DNA from: Curtobacterium sp. L6-1
Lineage (GTDB): Bacteria > Actinomycetota > Actinomycetes > Actinomycetales > Microbacteriaceae
Assembly (NCBI RefSeq): GCF_018885305.1
Contig: NZ_CP076544.1
Coordinates: 1,674,001-1,738,000 of the forward strand
DNA: 64,000 bases
Direction of reading: 5' to 3'
The stretch's first letter is position 1. Each line of letters starts with the position of its first letter. The notes under the pieces were generated by a model. That model did not search any database. It had not been told where the DNA came from and saw only the letters and a program-made list of their open reading frames with translations. Shown here one piece after another: positions 1 through 8,656 of this stretch. Position numbers and translations under genes: made by a program.

Positions 1-1
1 C

Positions 2-1372
2 GGCAGCGGGATCATCTACACGCTCACGGTCTCGGCGGCCGAGGACATCGCCCGCTTGCTGCGCGAGTCCGGGTACGCCGTCCGCGCCTACACGGGCCGC
101 ACCGACAACGAGGAACGCGAGCAGCTCGAAGCACAGTTGAAGGGCAACGAGCTCAAGGCCCTCGTCGCGACCAGCGCGCTCGGCATGGGGTTCGACAAGC
201 CCGACCTCGGGTTCGTGGTGCACATCGGCGCTCCGTCCTCCCCCGTCGCCTACTACCAGCAGATCGGTCGTGCGGGACGCGCCACGGACAACGCCGACGT
301 CCTGCTGCTGCCCGGTCGCGAGGACCAGGAGATCTGGCAGTACTTCGCGAGCGCCTCGATGCCGACGGAGTCCCGCGCGTCTGCCGTGCTCGGCGCGCTG
401 TCCCCCGACGCCGCCATGTCGACCGTGGCGCTCGAGGGGCTCGTCGACATTAAGCGTTCGACCCTCGAGCTGCTCCTCAAGGTGCTCGACGTCGACGGGG
501 CCGTCCGGCGGGTGGGCGGGGGCTGGGTCACCACCGGCCGCCCCTGGGAGTACGACGCCGTCCGCTACGAGCGCGTCGCCGCCGCCCGCGCCGCCGAGGC
601 CGCGTCGATGCTGACGTACGAGTCGACGAGCGCCTGCCGCATGCAGCTGCTGCAGCAGGACCTGGACGACCCGACCGCCGAGCCCTGCGGCCGGTGCGAC
701 AACTGCGCCGGTGCCTGGTACCCGACCGACGTCTCCGAGGCCGACCGCTCCGGGGCCGCGGACGCCCTCGACCAGGTGGGGGTGGAGATCGCCCCGCGCG
801 CGCAGTGGCCGTCCGGCATGGCGTCCCTGGGGGTCGCCGTCAAGGGCAAGATCCCGGCAGGCGAACTCGTCGCACCCGGGCGGGCGGTCGCACGCCTCAC
901 CGACCTCGGCTGGGGTGGTCCGCTCCGCGCACTGTTCGCCACCGGGACGTCCGATGCGCCGGTCTCGCGCGAACTCGTCGACGGGTGCGTCCGCGCCCTG
1001 AAGGACTGGCCGTGGGAGGTCCGACCGACCGGGGTCGTCGCGATGTCCTCCCGCTCCCGGCCACAGCTCGTCGGCTCCCTCGCGCAGGCGCTGTCGTCGA
1101 TCGGTCGGCTGCAGCACCTGGGCACGCTCGAGCGTGACGGCGGCGTCCCCCGTGGCGACGGCGCGACGAACAGCGCCTACCGGTTGTCCGGCGTGTGGGA
1201 CACCTTCGTGGTCGGACCCGAACTGGCCGCCGGGCTCCAGGCGCACCACGGGCCGGTGCTGCTCGTGGACGACCTGGTCGACAGCCGGTGGACGATGACG
1301 GTCGCGGGGCGCGAACTCCTGCGCGCCGGAGCGTCGGCGGTGCTGCCGTTCGCCCTGGCCACCGTCGCCTGA
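2..1372 (+). CDS. recQ: RecQ-family ATP-dependent DNA helicase, C-terminal part (5' end outside window)
   Basis: The gene is open from the first bases of the window, so only its last 456 residues are visible. They hold the second RecA-like helicase lobe with the superfamily 2 motifs V and VI (TSALGMGFDKPDL, then YYQQIGRAGRA), then the RecQ zinc-binding segment with four cysteines (ACRMQLL...EPCGRCDNC). A winged-helix-like region follows. The last roughly 50 residues read PVLLVDDLVDSRWTMTVAG, which resembles the PRPP-binding loop of type I phosphoribosyltransferases. RecQ enzymes unwind DNA 3' to 5' in recombination and repair. The gene ends at TGA and is followed by a strong hairpin shared with the convergent aldo/keto reductase gene. 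The helicase call is firm; the role of the end domain is unknown. Confidence 0.93.
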   Translation, partial: GSGIIYTLTVSAAEDIARLLRESGYAVRAYTGRTDNEEREQLEAQLKGNELKALVATSALGMGFDKPDLGFVVHIGAPSSPVAYYQQIGRAGRATDNADVLLLPGREDQEIWQYFASASMPTESRASAVLGALSPDAAMSTVALEGLVDIKRSTLELLLKVLDVDGAVRRVGGGWVTTGRPWEYDAVRYERVAAARAAEAASMLTYESTSACRMQLLQQDLDDPTAEPCGRCDNCAGAWYPTDVSEADRSGAADALDQVGVEIAPRAQWPSGMASLGVAVKGKIPAGELVAPGRAVARLTDLGWGGPLRALFATGTSDAPVSRELVDGCVRALKDWPWEVRPTGVVAMSSRSRPQLVGSLAQALSSIGRLQHLGTLERDGGVPRGDGATNSAYRLSGVWDTFVVGPELAAGLQAHHGPVLLVDDLVDSRWTMTVAGRELLRAGASAVLPFALATVA

Positions 1373-1418
1373 CCGTCCGCCCGGCGTCTGGCCCGCGCAC
1401 GGTGCGTGCCCGACGGGC

Positions 1419-1452
1419 GGGAGGCACGTGGCGGCAGTGCCACGTGCCTCCC
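1419..1452. terminator. Perfect 14-bp hairpin between convergent genes (GGGAGGC family)
   Basis: Arms GGGAGGCACGTGGC (1419-1432) and its exact reverse complement (1439-1452) enclose a 6-nt loop. It lies between the recQ end and the oppositely oriented aldo/keto reductase end, so it probably terminates both. There is no U-tract. It belongs to a palindrome family that recurs at 18953-19000 and 55799-55843. Confidence 0.75.
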
Positions 1453-1486
1453 GGCCGTCAGCAGGTCGGCTCCGGCCCGGTCCTCG

Positions 1487-2362
1487 CTACGCCGCGGAAC
1501 CGATCGCGTCGAGCTCGGCCACCGCGTCCTCGGGCAGCACGAACCCGGCCGACGCCACGTTGTCCCGCAGGTGCGCCACCGACGACGTGCCCGGGATGAG
1601 CAGCATGTTGGGCGAGCGCTGCAGCAGCCAGGACAGCGCGACCGTGAGCCGCGACACCTCGAGGCGCTCCGCGACCCGGTCGAGCGCGCCGGACTGCAGC
1701 GGGGAGAAGCCTCCGAGCGGGAAGTACGGCACGTAGGCGATGCCCTGCTCGGCGGTCAGGTCGACGAGGGCGTCGTCCTCGCGCCGGGCGACGTTGTACA
1801 TGTTCTGCACGCAGACGACGGGCGCGATCGTCTGCGCTTCGGCGAGCTGATCGGCGTCCACGGTCGACAGGCCGAGGTGCCGGATCAGCCCCTGCTGCTG
1901 GAGCTCGGCGAGCGCCGCGAACTGCGGTGCGATCGAGCCGGCCTCGGGGGCGTCGACGCCGCCCATGCGCAGGTTGACGACGTCGAGCTGCTCGACGCCC
2001 AGGTTCCGGAGGTTGTCGTGCACCTGTTCGACGAGCTCGTGCGGCTCGCGCGCGTGCGGCCACCCGCCCTGCTCATCCCGGCGCGCGCCGACCTTCGTCA
2101 CGATCCGCAAGTCGGCCGGGTACGGTGCCAGTGCGTCGCGGATGAGCTGGTTGGTGACGTGCGGGCCGTAGAAGTCCGACGTGTCGATGTGGGTGATCCC
2201 GAGCTCGACGACCGCCCGCAGGACCCGGACGGCCTCGTCGGGGTCGCTCGGCGGGCCGAACACCCCCGGTCCGGCGAGCTGCATGGCGCCGTACCCGACG
2301 CGGGTCAGGGTGAGGTCGTCGGCGAGGCGGTACGTGCCGCCGGGGAGCGATGTCGTGGTCAT
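1487..2362 (-). CDS. Aldo/keto reductase family oxidoreductase
   Basis: The 291-residue protein fits a TIM-barrel aldo/keto reductase that would reduce carbonyl substrates with NADPH. The expected Asp and Tyr are in HIDTSDFYGP and the Lys is in IVTKVGA. The position that usually carries the catalytic His after the fifth strand reads LDVVNLRMGG, so His is not there. The C-terminal part has the cofactor-binding pattern LIPGTSSVAHLRDN. The ATG at 2362 (MTTTSLPGG) is chosen because upstream in-frame codons would run into the divergent regulator's promoter. The gene is head-to-head with an XRE/MmyB-type regulator, a common pairing for such oxidoreductases, which may control it. Substrate unknown. 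Confidence 0.9.
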   Translation of the reverse strand: MTTTSLPGGTYRLADDLTLTRVGYGAMQLAGPGVFGPPSDPDEAVRVLRAVVELGITHIDTSDFYGPHVTNQLIRDALAPYPADLRIVTKVGARRDEQGGWPHAREPHELVEQVHDNLRNLGVEQLDVVNLRMGGVDAPEAGSIAPQFAALAELQQQGLIRHLGLSTVDADQLAEAQTIAPVVCVQNMYNVARREDDALVDLTAEQGIAYVPYFPLGGFSPLQSGALDRVAERLEVSRLTVALSWLLQRSPNMLLIPGTSSVAHLRDNVASAGFVLPEDAVAELDAIGSAA

Positions 2363-2410
2363 GCCACCCACGATGCTCCGTGCGCACGACCGGGCACAGA
2401 TCCCCGTCGG

Positions 2411-2433
2411 TCCTGGGAGTGCGGGGACCAGGA
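2411..2433. promoter_or_regulatory. Inverted repeat in the divergent oxidoreductase/regulator gap
   Basis: TCCTGG (2411-2416) and CCAGGA (2428-2433) form a dyad with an 11-nt spacer. It lies between the start codons of the reductase and the regulator, just upstream of the regulator's -10 hexamer. It is a candidate operator for the adjacent XRE-type protein; this is inference from position and symmetry only. Confidence 0.35.
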
Positions 2434-2452
2434 TCGGTCCGCGCACCGCGCC

Positions 2453-2458
2453 TACGAT
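2453..2458 (+). promoter_or_regulatory. Putative leaderless -10 (TACGAT) of the XRE regulator
   Basis: TACGAT ends 7 nt before the GTG at 2466, the spacing expected if transcription starts at the start codon. No Shine-Dalgarno sequence precedes the GTG, which supports a leaderless mRNA and the chosen start. Confidence 0.5.
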
Positions 2459-2465
2459 CGGCAGC

Positions 2466-3398
2466 GTGAGCGACAACCCCCTCGGTGACCACCTGCGCGC
2501 CCGTCGCGAGCTCGTGCAGCCCGCGGACGTCGGCATCCGGGTGACGGGTGTCCGGCGCACGCCCGGACTCCGCCGCGAGGAGGTCGCCACCCTCGCCGGC
2601 ATCAGCGCCGACTACTACCTCCGGCTCGAGCAGGGCCGCGACCGGAACCCGTCGCCGCAGGTCCTCGAGGCGCTCGCCCGCGTCCTGGGGCTCGACGGCG
2701 TCGGGACCGAGTACCTGCTCGGCCTGGCGGGTGTCCGTCCGTCCCCGCCGAGTCGTCGGACGCGGTCGCACCGTCAGGTCGTCCCCGCCGGCACCCTGCA
2801 GCTCCTCGACGTCATCGGCCTGCCGGCGTTCGTCGAGAACCGGGTGTTCGACGTCCTCGCTGCCAACGCCGTCGCCACCGAGCTCGCCCCGGGCCTCCGT
2901 GCCGGCGCGAACCGGCTCCGGACGATGTTCCTCGAGCCGGACGAGCTCGAGCGGTACCCGGAGTGGCCGCGACACATGGCGGGCATGGTCGCCGCCTTCC
3001 GGGCGTCCATCGGCGCCGCCGTCGACGATCCCGACGTGGTCCGCCTGGTCGGTGAGCTGTCGCTCGGCAGCGAGGACTTCCGTCGGCTCTGGGCACGGCA
3101 CGACGTCCGGGCGCTCGGCGGCGGGGACGTGCGGATGTGGCACCCGGAGGTCGGCGACCTCGAGTTGCGGCGCGAGAAGCTCGGCGTCGGCGGCACCGAC
3201 GGGCAGCTCCTCGTGGTGCACCACGCCGAGCCCAGCTCTCGGTCGGCCCGCGGACTGGCGCTGCTCGGCAGCCTCGCAGCGACCCGGACGGCGAACGCCG
3301 CCGCCGCACGGTCGGACCCGCCGACCGCCGCGCGGGTGACCGCCTCCCCGCCTACCGCCGGACCCGACGAGTCGGACGGGCCGGCTTCGGGAACGTGA
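2466..3398 (+). CDS. Helix-turn-helix transcriptional regulator (XRE N-terminus, MmyB-like ligand domain)
   Basis: A 310-residue DNA-binding protein. The N-terminal helix-turn-helix reads TPGLRREEVATLAGISADYY followed by LRLEQGRDRNPSPQVLEALA, the typical opening of MmyB-like regulators. The middle and C-terminal part (LLDVIGLPAFVENRVFDVLAAN, then RLWARHDVR and WHPEVGDLEL) matches the MmyB ligand-binding domain. The last 30 residues are low-complexity and Pro/Ala/Ser-rich. The GTG at 2466 is chosen because a TACGAT hexamer sits 7 nt upstream. It is divergent from an aldo/keto reductase, its probable target. Its 3' end overlaps the convergent membrane-protein gene by 47 bp, all within the low-complexity tail. 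Confidence 0.9.
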   Translation: MSDNPLGDHLRARRELVQPADVGIRVTGVRRTPGLRREEVATLAGISADYYLRLEQGRDRNPSPQVLEALARVLGLDGVGTEYLLGLAGVRPSPPSRRTRSHRQVVPAGTLQLLDVIGLPAFVENRVFDVLAANAVATELAPGLRAGANRLRTMFLEPDELERYPEWPRHMAGMVAAFRASIGAAVDDPDVVRLVGELSLGSEDFRRLWARHDVRALGGGDVRMWHPEVGDLELRREKLGVGGTDGQLLVVHHAEPSSRSARGLALLGSLAATRTANAAAARSDPPTAARVTASPPTAGPDESDGPASGT

Positions 3399-3909
3399 GT
3401 CGCATGTGGTCGCTGGTCAGGACGTCCCCGATCCCGACCATGAGCACCGAGAACACGATCTGCTCGATGACCATCCAGAACGGGTAGAGCCCGGGGATCG
3501 CCGCGACGACGAGCGTGACGATCGGGAAGACCCGACTGAACAACCGGAGCCGCTGGTACGCCCAGTAGTACCCGAGCTGCGCACGCCAGGCGAACACGTA
3601 CAGCGTCAGCGTGATGAGCAGCACGACCGTCGCGCGGAACCACACCGCCCACGGGACCGTCTGTCCGGCGCGGGTGAGCAGCACGGCGATGACGATGGCC
3701 GTCAGTCCGACGACGGTCTCGGCGACGAGCAGCCAGCGGATCCACCGGAACGACCGGACCGTGTCCGGGTGGGCGAGCATGTCCTCACGGATGACGTACC
3801 CGCTCTGCCGACCACCGGCCAGGCGGTCGAGCTGCAGGCGGGTCCAGAGCCGGTCGGCGGTCCCTGCCGGGCCGGATGGGTGCTGCGTCACCGTCCCATG
3901 GTGCCGCAT
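3352..3909 (-). CDS. Small polytopic membrane protein of unknown function
   Basis: A protein of about 185 residues with an N-terminal cytoplasmic stretch (LWTRLQLDRLAGGRQSGYVI) and about four hydrophobic segments: WLLVAETVVGLTAIVIAVLL, RATVVLLITLTLYVFAW, FPIVTLVVAAIPGLYPF, then a final one around IVFSVLMVGIGDVL. The tail is basic (FPKPARPTRRVRR). I do not recognise a named family. The ATG at 3909 is used; a GTG at 3891 (protein starting TQHPSG) is equally plausible because neither has a clear ribosome-binding site. The 3' end overlaps the convergent regulator gene by 47 bp. Hydrophobicity and codon pattern support a real gene; function is not predictable. Confidence 0.75.
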   Translation of the reverse strand: MRHHGTVTQHPSGPAGTADRLWTRLQLDRLAGGRQSGYVIREDMLAHPDTVRSFRWIRWLLVAETVVGLTAIVIAVLLTRAGQTVPWAVWFRATVVLLITLTLYVFAWRAQLGYYWAYQRLRLFSRVFPIVTLVVAAIPGLYPFWMVIEQIVFSVLMVGIGDVLTSDHMRLTFPKPARPTRRVRR

Positions 3910-3985
3910 CCGACGGGCGGGTGGGGCCGCGGGCCTTGCGCTCCGGCTGCGCGTCCGGTCAGCGTCGGGCCCGGAGGCGCGGCCG

Positions 3986-4068
3986 ACGTCGGTCGGGAGG
4001 CGCGGGCTGGGAGGCGCGGCCTCCGTCGGTCGGGAGGCGCGGACCGTGTCGGTCGGGAGGGGCGCGCT
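3986..4068. repeat. Cluster of GTCGGTCGGGAGGCGCGG repeats in a gene-free gap
   Basis: The 320-bp gap 3910-4229 contains no convincing gene. Within it, close copies of GTCGGTCGGGAGGCGCGG occur near 3988, 4024 and 4048, with a shorter CTGGGAGGCGCGGC at 4008-4021. All share the GGGAGGC core seen in hairpins elsewhere in the window, but here the copies are direct rather than inverted. A CTCCGCGAGACGGAG inverted repeat follows near 4068-4082. Confidence 0.7.
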
Positions 4069-4229
4069 CCGCGAGACGGAGCCTCGGCCACTGGTGCGGA
4101 CGCGCGACCCAGCATCCGCGGACGACGAGCACGGGCTCCCCGCCGAGGAGGCGCACCACCACGGACGCCGAGCCGGTCCGGACGGCGGCAGCCACCCGCT
4201 CCGTCCTGCGTCGGGCCGTGCCGCTGCGG

Positions 4230-5009
4230 TCACGGGGCCGGCAGCAGCTCCGCCCCTCCGAGCACGCGACCGGTGCGGTCGTCGACCAGGAGGACGGCGT
4301 GCACGACGTCGGGCAGCACGTGGGGGTCGACGACGGTCAGGACCGGGTGCTCGCCGTCCGGTGTGAAGGACCCGACGTCGACCGGCTGGTCGACCCCGAC
4401 CCACTGCGCACGCTCGTCACCGAGGACGTCCCCGCTCGACAGCTCGATCCGGACGGAGGCGACGCGCGCCGGGTCGGTGACCCGGACGTCCGTCAGGGTG
4501 ATCTGCACGGCCTGGGGGCCGACGACGTCGAGGCGGACGTGTCCGCGCACCGTGCCCTCGATCGGGACGAGCCGACCGGAGACGGGCAGGGCACGCTGCC
4601 ACCAGGGTGCGGCCCAGTCGGCGCCGAGGGGCTGCCCGGTCGCCGAGTCGATCACGACGACATCGCCGGCGCCGGCGCCGTCGTCGCTGGCGCCGTCGCC
4701 GTCGCCGACTGCGTCTGCCTCGGCGTCGGCACCGGCATCGGCGTCGTTCGGCAGGAAGCCAGCCCCGAGGGCGACGGGGTCGATCGTGCTCGCCGACGTC
4801 GGGTCCGTCGGGTCTGTCGGTCCCGTCGGGAGGAGCAGGTCGTCCGGCCGGGGTTCGTCGACGACCCGGTCAGGAGCCGCCCGCGAGGTCGGGGCAGGCG
4901 AGGACCACTGGACGAGCGTGCCCGCCACGACGGCGAGCAGCAGGACGAGTCCGGCCACGAGGGGCCACCGACGTCGTGACGTCGATCGCTCCCCCCGCGG
5001 CGCGGACAC
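4230..5009 (-). CDS. Membrane-anchored extracytoplasmic protein of unknown function, downstream of der
   Basis: 259 residues with a basic N-terminus, one membrane segment (WPLVAGLVLLLAVVAGTLVQW, about residues 15-35) and a long outer part. Residues about 85-115 form an acidic, glycine-rich low-complexity linker (DADAGADAEADAVGDGDGASDD). The C-terminal half looks like a beta-rich folded domain (RGHVRLDVVGPQAVQITLTD, later GEHPVLTVVDPHVLPDVV). I recognise no family. The GTG start at 5009 lies 6 bp after the der stop codon, so the two are probably cotranscribed. The topology suggests an envelope protein; the link to Der is positional only. Confidence 0.75.
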   Translation of the reverse strand: MSAPRGERSTSRRRWPLVAGLVLLLAVVAGTLVQWSSPAPTSRAAPDRVVDEPRPDDLLLPTGPTDPTDPTSASTIDPVALGAGFLPNDADAGADAEADAVGDGDGASDDGAGAGDVVVIDSATGQPLGADWAAPWWQRALPVSGRLVPIEGTVRGHVRLDVVGPQAVQITLTDVRVTDPARVASVRIELSSGDVLGDERAQWVGVDQPVDVGSFTPDGEHPVLTVVDPHVLPDVVHAVLLVDDRTGRVLGGAELLPAP

Positions 5010-5015
5010 GGTCGA

Positions 5016-6533
5016 TCAGCGCTTCCGACGCTCGCGGACGCGCATGTTGACGATGATCGGGGTGCCGTCGAAGCCCCAGACCTCGCGGAGACGCCGGGTG
5101 ATGAACCGGCGGTACTGCGGGTCGAGGAACGCCGACGTGAAGAGCACGAAGGTCGGCGGCTGGGTCGACGCCTGCGTGGCGAACAGGATGCGGGGCTGCT
5201 TGCCGCCGCGGACCGGGTGCGGGTGCTCCTGCACGAGTTCCGCGACGAAGGCGTTGACCTTGCCGGTCGGGATGCGGGTGTCCCACGACTCGAGTGCGGT
5301 CTCGAGCGCGGGCACGAGCTTCTCGAGGTGACGACCGGTGCGGGCGGATATGTTGACGCGCGGAGCCCAGGCGACGTGCGCCAGGTCCTGCTCGATCTCG
5401 CGCTCGAGGTAGCGGCGACGCTCGTCGTCCAGCAGGTCCCACTTGTTGTAGGCCAGGACGAGGGCGCGGCCGGACTCGAGCACCAGGTCGATGATGCGGA
5501 GGTCCTGCACCGAGACCGGCTCGGTCACGTCGAGGACGACGACGGCGACCTCGGCCTTCTCGAGCGCGGCGGTCGTGCGGAGCGAGGCGTAGAAGTCCGC
5601 GCCCTGCTGCATGTGCACGCGCTTGCGGATGCCCGCGGTGTCGACGAAGCGCCAGGTCTTGCCGCCGAGTTCGATCTGCTCGTCCACCGGGTCGCGCGTG
5701 GTGCCGGCGAGCTCGTTCACGACGACGCGCTCCTCGCCCGCGGCCTTGTTGAGCAGCGAGCTCTTGCCGACGTTCGGGCGCCCGAGGATCGCGACGCGAC
5801 GGGGTCCACCGATCTCCTGCTTCGCGACCGCGGACACGTCCGGCAGCGTCGCGATGATGAGGTCGAGCAGGTCGGCGACACCGCGGCCGTGCAGGGCCGA
5901 GACCGGGTGCGGCTCACCGAGGCCGAGGTTCCACAGCGCGTGCGCCTCGAGGTCGCGGCGGTCGTCGTCGGACTTGTTCGCGACGACGATGACCGGGCGG
6001 TCGGTGCCGCGGAGCATCTTGACGACGTGCTCGTCGGTCGCGGTGATGCCGACCGTGACGTCCACGACGAAGAGCACCGCGTCGGCGAGGTCGATCGCAA
6101 CCTCGGCCTGGGCGGCGACCGAGGCGTTGATGCCCTTCGCGTCGGGCTCCCACCCGCCGGTGTCGACGATCGTGAAGCGCTTGTCGTTCCACTCGGCCTT
6201 GTAGCTGACGCGGTCGCGCGTGACACCCGGAGTGTCCTGCACGACGGCCTCGCGGCGGCCGAGGATGCGGTTCACGAGCTGCGACTTGCCGACGTTCGGG
6301 CGGCCGACGATCGCGAGCACCGGCAGCGCCGGCAGGTACGCGACCCCGTCGACGCCGAGCTTGCCGGCTTCGAGGAGTGCGAGGTCCTCGTCGTCGAGGT
6401 CGTACTCCTCGAGGCCGGCGCGGAGGGCGCTCGCGCGCTGGTCCGCTTCGGCCTCGTCGATGTCGGCGAGCCGCTCGCCGAGGGCGTCGTCGTACTCGGG
6501 GAAGTCGTCGCTTCGGTCGTCCAGCTGCGCCAT
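5016..6533 (-). CDS. der: Ribosome-assembly GTPase Der (EngA)
   Basis: 505 residues with the two tandem GTPase domains unique to Der, which acts in 50S subunit maturation. The first P-loop ([12 protein letters not shown]) is at about residue 77 and the second ([12 protein letters not shown]) about 180 residues later. Each domain also has its DxxG and NKxD motifs (DTGGW/NKSD and DTAGI/NKWD). The C-terminal KH-like domain ends [21 protein letters not shown]. About 70 acidic residues precede domain 1; such extensions are common in actinobacterial Der. The gene follows cmk by 72 bp, the usual cmk-der order. Confidence 0.97.
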   Translation of the reverse strand: MAQLDDRSDDFPEYDDALGERLADIDEAEADQRASALRAGLEEYDLDDEDLALLEAGKLGVDGVAYLPALPVLAIVGRPNVGKSQLVNRILGRREAVVQDTPGVTRDRVSYKAEWNDKRFTIVDTGGWEPDAKGINASVAAQAEVAIDLADAVLFVVDVTVGITATDEHVVKMLRGTDRPVIVVANKSDDDRRDLEAHALWNLGLGEPHPVSALHGRGVADLLDLIIATLPDVSAVAKQEIGGPRRVAILGRPNVGKSSLLNKAAGEERVVVNELAGTTRDPVDEQIELGGKTWRFVDTAGIRKRVHMQQGADFYASLRTTAALEKAEVAVVVLDVTEPVSVQDLRIIDLVLESGRALVLAYNKWDLLDDERRRYLEREIEQDLAHVAWAPRVNISARTGRHLEKLVPALETALESWDTRIPTGKVNAFVAELVQEHPHPVRGGKQPRILFATQASTQPPTFVLFTSAFLDPQYRRFITRRLREVWGFDGTPIIVNMRVRERRKR

Positions 6534-6605
6534 GGTGGTTTCCTTGCCGGCGGCCGGTCGGCCGCGTGTTCGTGGTTCACGTGCGGCCGTGTGGCCGCGT
6601 TGTCG

Positions 6606-7475
6606 TCAGTTCGTGGCCGAGCGGGCCAGGTCGACCACCGCCTGCACGGTCTGGTCGAAGTCGAGGTCGGTGGAGTCGAGGGTGGTCACGCCGTCGGCGG
6701 CGTTCATGAAGTCGACCACCTTGGCGTCGGCCGCGTCCCGACGAGCGAGTGCCGCCGAGGTCTCTTCGGCCGACTGCGTCGTGACCTCTGCCGACCGACG
6801 TGCCATCCTAACGGATTCGTCGGCGGTCAACAGGATCCGCACCTCGGCGTCGGGTGCCACGACGGTCGTGATGTCGCGACCCTCGGTGATGATGCCCTGT
6901 CCGTCGGCCATCCGCATCACCTGCCGGAACAGCTGGACGAGCTTCGCGCGGACGTCCGGCAGCTTGGCGATGTGGGCGACGGCGGCCGTGACCTCCGGGG
7001 TGCGGATGGCGTCCGTGACGTCGACCCCACCCACCCGCACGAAGGAGTCGTCGGGGTCGGTGCCGATCGCGTAGTCGAAGGTGTCCCAGCTGGCGAGGAC
7101 CGCCGCCGGGTCGTCGAGGTCGACGCCCTGCTGTAGGGCGTGCCACGCGAGCGCGCGGTAGGCGGCGCCGGTGTCCTGGTACCCGAAGCCGAGCGCGCGG
7201 GCCGCGGCACGGGACACGCTCGACTTGCCGCTGCCGGCGGGGCCGTCGACCGCGACCACGAACTTCGCGACGAACGCACCCTCGGGCAGGCCGGCGGGCA
7301 TCGGCGCCCGCGTCGACCCGAGTTCGCCGGCGCCCTGGCCGTCCGGTCCGCCGGTGACGTCGCCGCCGCCGAGTGGTCCGGGCTGGTCGGCCGGGGTGGG
7401 CAGGCCGGAGTCGGGGGCGTCGGGGCCGCCCGTCACGCCGGACTCGAGTGCGCTGTCGTGGTCGTTCAGGCCCAT
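6606..7475 (-). CDS. cmk: Cytidylate kinase
   Basis: Phosphorylates CMP and dCMP with ATP in pyrimidine nucleotide metabolism. The P-loop is [19 protein letters not shown], followed by [13 protein letters not shown] and [17 protein letters not shown], all diagnostic of Cmk. About 60 unconserved Gly/Pro-rich residues precede the kinase domain. The ATG at 7475 (MGLNDHDS) is preferred over the one at 7493 because a GGAGGA Shine-Dalgarno sits about 10 nt upstream of it and actually overlaps the upstream ATG. Translation starts 10 bp inside the end of tyrA, implying coupling. The protein is 289 residues, longer than most Cmk because of the N-terminal extension. Confidence 0.95.
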   Translation of the reverse strand: MGLNDHDSALESGVTGGPDAPDSGLPTPADQPGPLGGGDVTGGPDGQGAGELGSTRAPMPAGLPEGAFVAKFVVAVDGPAGSGKSSVSRAAARALGFGYQDTGAAYRALAWHALQQGVDLDDPAAVLASWDTFDYAIGTDPDDSFVRVGGVDVTDAIRTPEVTAAVAHIAKLPDVRAKLVQLFRQVMRMADGQGIITEGRDITTVVAPDAEVRILLTADESVRMARRSAEVTTQSAEETSAALARRDAADAKVVDFMNAADGVTTLDSTDLDFDQTVQAVVDLARSATN

Positions 7476-8617
7476 GCTGCTGCGATCCTCCATCCGCGAC
7501 CCTCGAGTTCCTCGACGAGTCGCTGTTCGTGCTCCGGGACGACGGACACCTCGACGATGCCGATCTGCGCCCGGGGCGAGTGCTCGAGGCGCAGGTCCTC
7601 GAGGTTGATGCCGAGCTCCCCGATGGTGGTGAGGAGTGCGGCGAACTGCCCGGGTCGGTCGTCGATGAGGACGACGACCCGGGCGAAGCGGGTGGTGGAG
7701 CCGTGCTTGCCGGGCAGCCGTTCGACTCCGCGGTTGCCGGACGCCATCGTCTCGGCGATCGCCCGGGGCGCCCCGGTCGCGGCCGGGTCGGCGAGGGCGT
7801 CGATCACGCGGTCGAGGTCGTCACGCAGGGCGGTCAGCACCGGACGGATGTGCTCGGCGTTCGCGCCGATGATCTGGACCCACAGTCCGGGGTCGCTGGC
7901 CGCGATGCGGGTGACGTCGCGCACGCCGCCGCCGGCGAGCCCGAGCGCCTCGCCCGGGGCGTCACGCAGTCGCGAGGCCATCAGCGTCGACACGAGCTGT
8001 GGCGCGTGAGACACCACCGCCACCGCCCGGTCGTGCGACTCGGGGTCCATCGGGACGACCGTCGCGCCGAGGTCGAGCGCCAGGTCCTCGACCGCGGCGG
8101 CACGCTGGTAGCTGATGTCGTCGTGGCCGGCGATCACCCACGGGCGTCCGATGAACAGGTCGGCCCGGGCAGCGGTCGGACCGCTGCGCTCCCGTCCGGC
8201 CATCGGATGCGAGCCGATGTACCGCGAGACGTCGGCTCCGACCGCCCGGAGTCGTTCGAGCGGCCCGGACTTGACGCTGGCCACGTCGGTGACGACGGCG
8301 TCCGGGTAGGTGGCGAGTTCGCGTTCGACGACCGCGGCCGTGACGTCGGGCGGCACCGCCACCACGACGAGCTGCGGCGCGTCACCGGGCGCCGGGTGTC
8401 GACCCGCGCCGTAGTCCACGGCGAGCGCCAGCGCGGCCGGGGAGACGTCGTCGAGGACGACCTCGACCCCCTTGTCGCGCAGCGCGAGGCCGATCGAGGC
8501 GCCGAGCAGCCCGGTGCCCACGATCCGGACCGGTCCGCGCAGCCGCCGGTCGGGCTCCGACGCCACGTCGGCGCTCGACGGCGCAGCGTCGGGTGCGGTC
8601 GTCCTGGCGTCGGTCAC
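7466..8617 (-). CDS. tyrA: Prephenate dehydrogenase with C-terminal ACT domain
   Basis: Converts prephenate to 4-hydroxyphenylpyruvate using NAD(P)+ for tyrosine synthesis. The Rossmann motif [16 protein letters not shown] begins at about residue 33. Later blocks include [26 protein letters not shown] and [12 protein letters not shown], the substrate-site segments of the family. Residues about 310-383 ([20 protein letters not shown]) form an ACT domain, suggesting feedback control by an aromatic amino acid. The GTG at 8617 is preceded at 6 nt by TAGGCT, so a leaderless transcript is likely, and a hairpin insulates it from rluB upstream. Its end overlaps cmk. Confidence 0.94.
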   Translation of the reverse strand: MTDARTTAPDAAPSSADVASEPDRRLRGPVRIVGTGLLGASIGLALRDKGVEVVLDDVSPAALALAVDYGAGRHPAPGDAPQLVVVAVPPDVTAAVVERELATYPDAVVTDVASVKSGPLERLRAVGADVSRYIGSHPMAGRERSGPTAARADLFIGRPWVIAGHDDISYQRAAAVEDLALDLGATVVPMDPESHDRAVAVVSHAPQLVSTLMASRLRDAPGEALGLAGGGVRDVTRIAASDPGLWVQIIGANAEHIRPVLTALRDDLDRVIDALADPAATGAPRAIAETMASGNRGVERLPGKHGSTTRFARVVVLIDDRPGQFAALLTTIGELGINLEDLRLEHSPRAQIGIVEVSVVPEHEQRLVEELEGRGWRIAAAWA

Positions 8618-8623
8618 GCGGCA

Positions 8624-8629
8624 AGCCTA
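8624..8629 (-). promoter_or_regulatory. Putative leaderless -10 (TAGGCT) of tyrA
   Basis: On the minus strand TAGGCT ends 6 nt before the tyrA GTG, with no Shine-Dalgarno in between. This gives tyrA-cmk-der its own promoter after the rluB hairpin. Confidence 0.5.
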
Positions 8630-8656
8630 CCGAGCCGCGGTCCGCGGATGCGGGAC

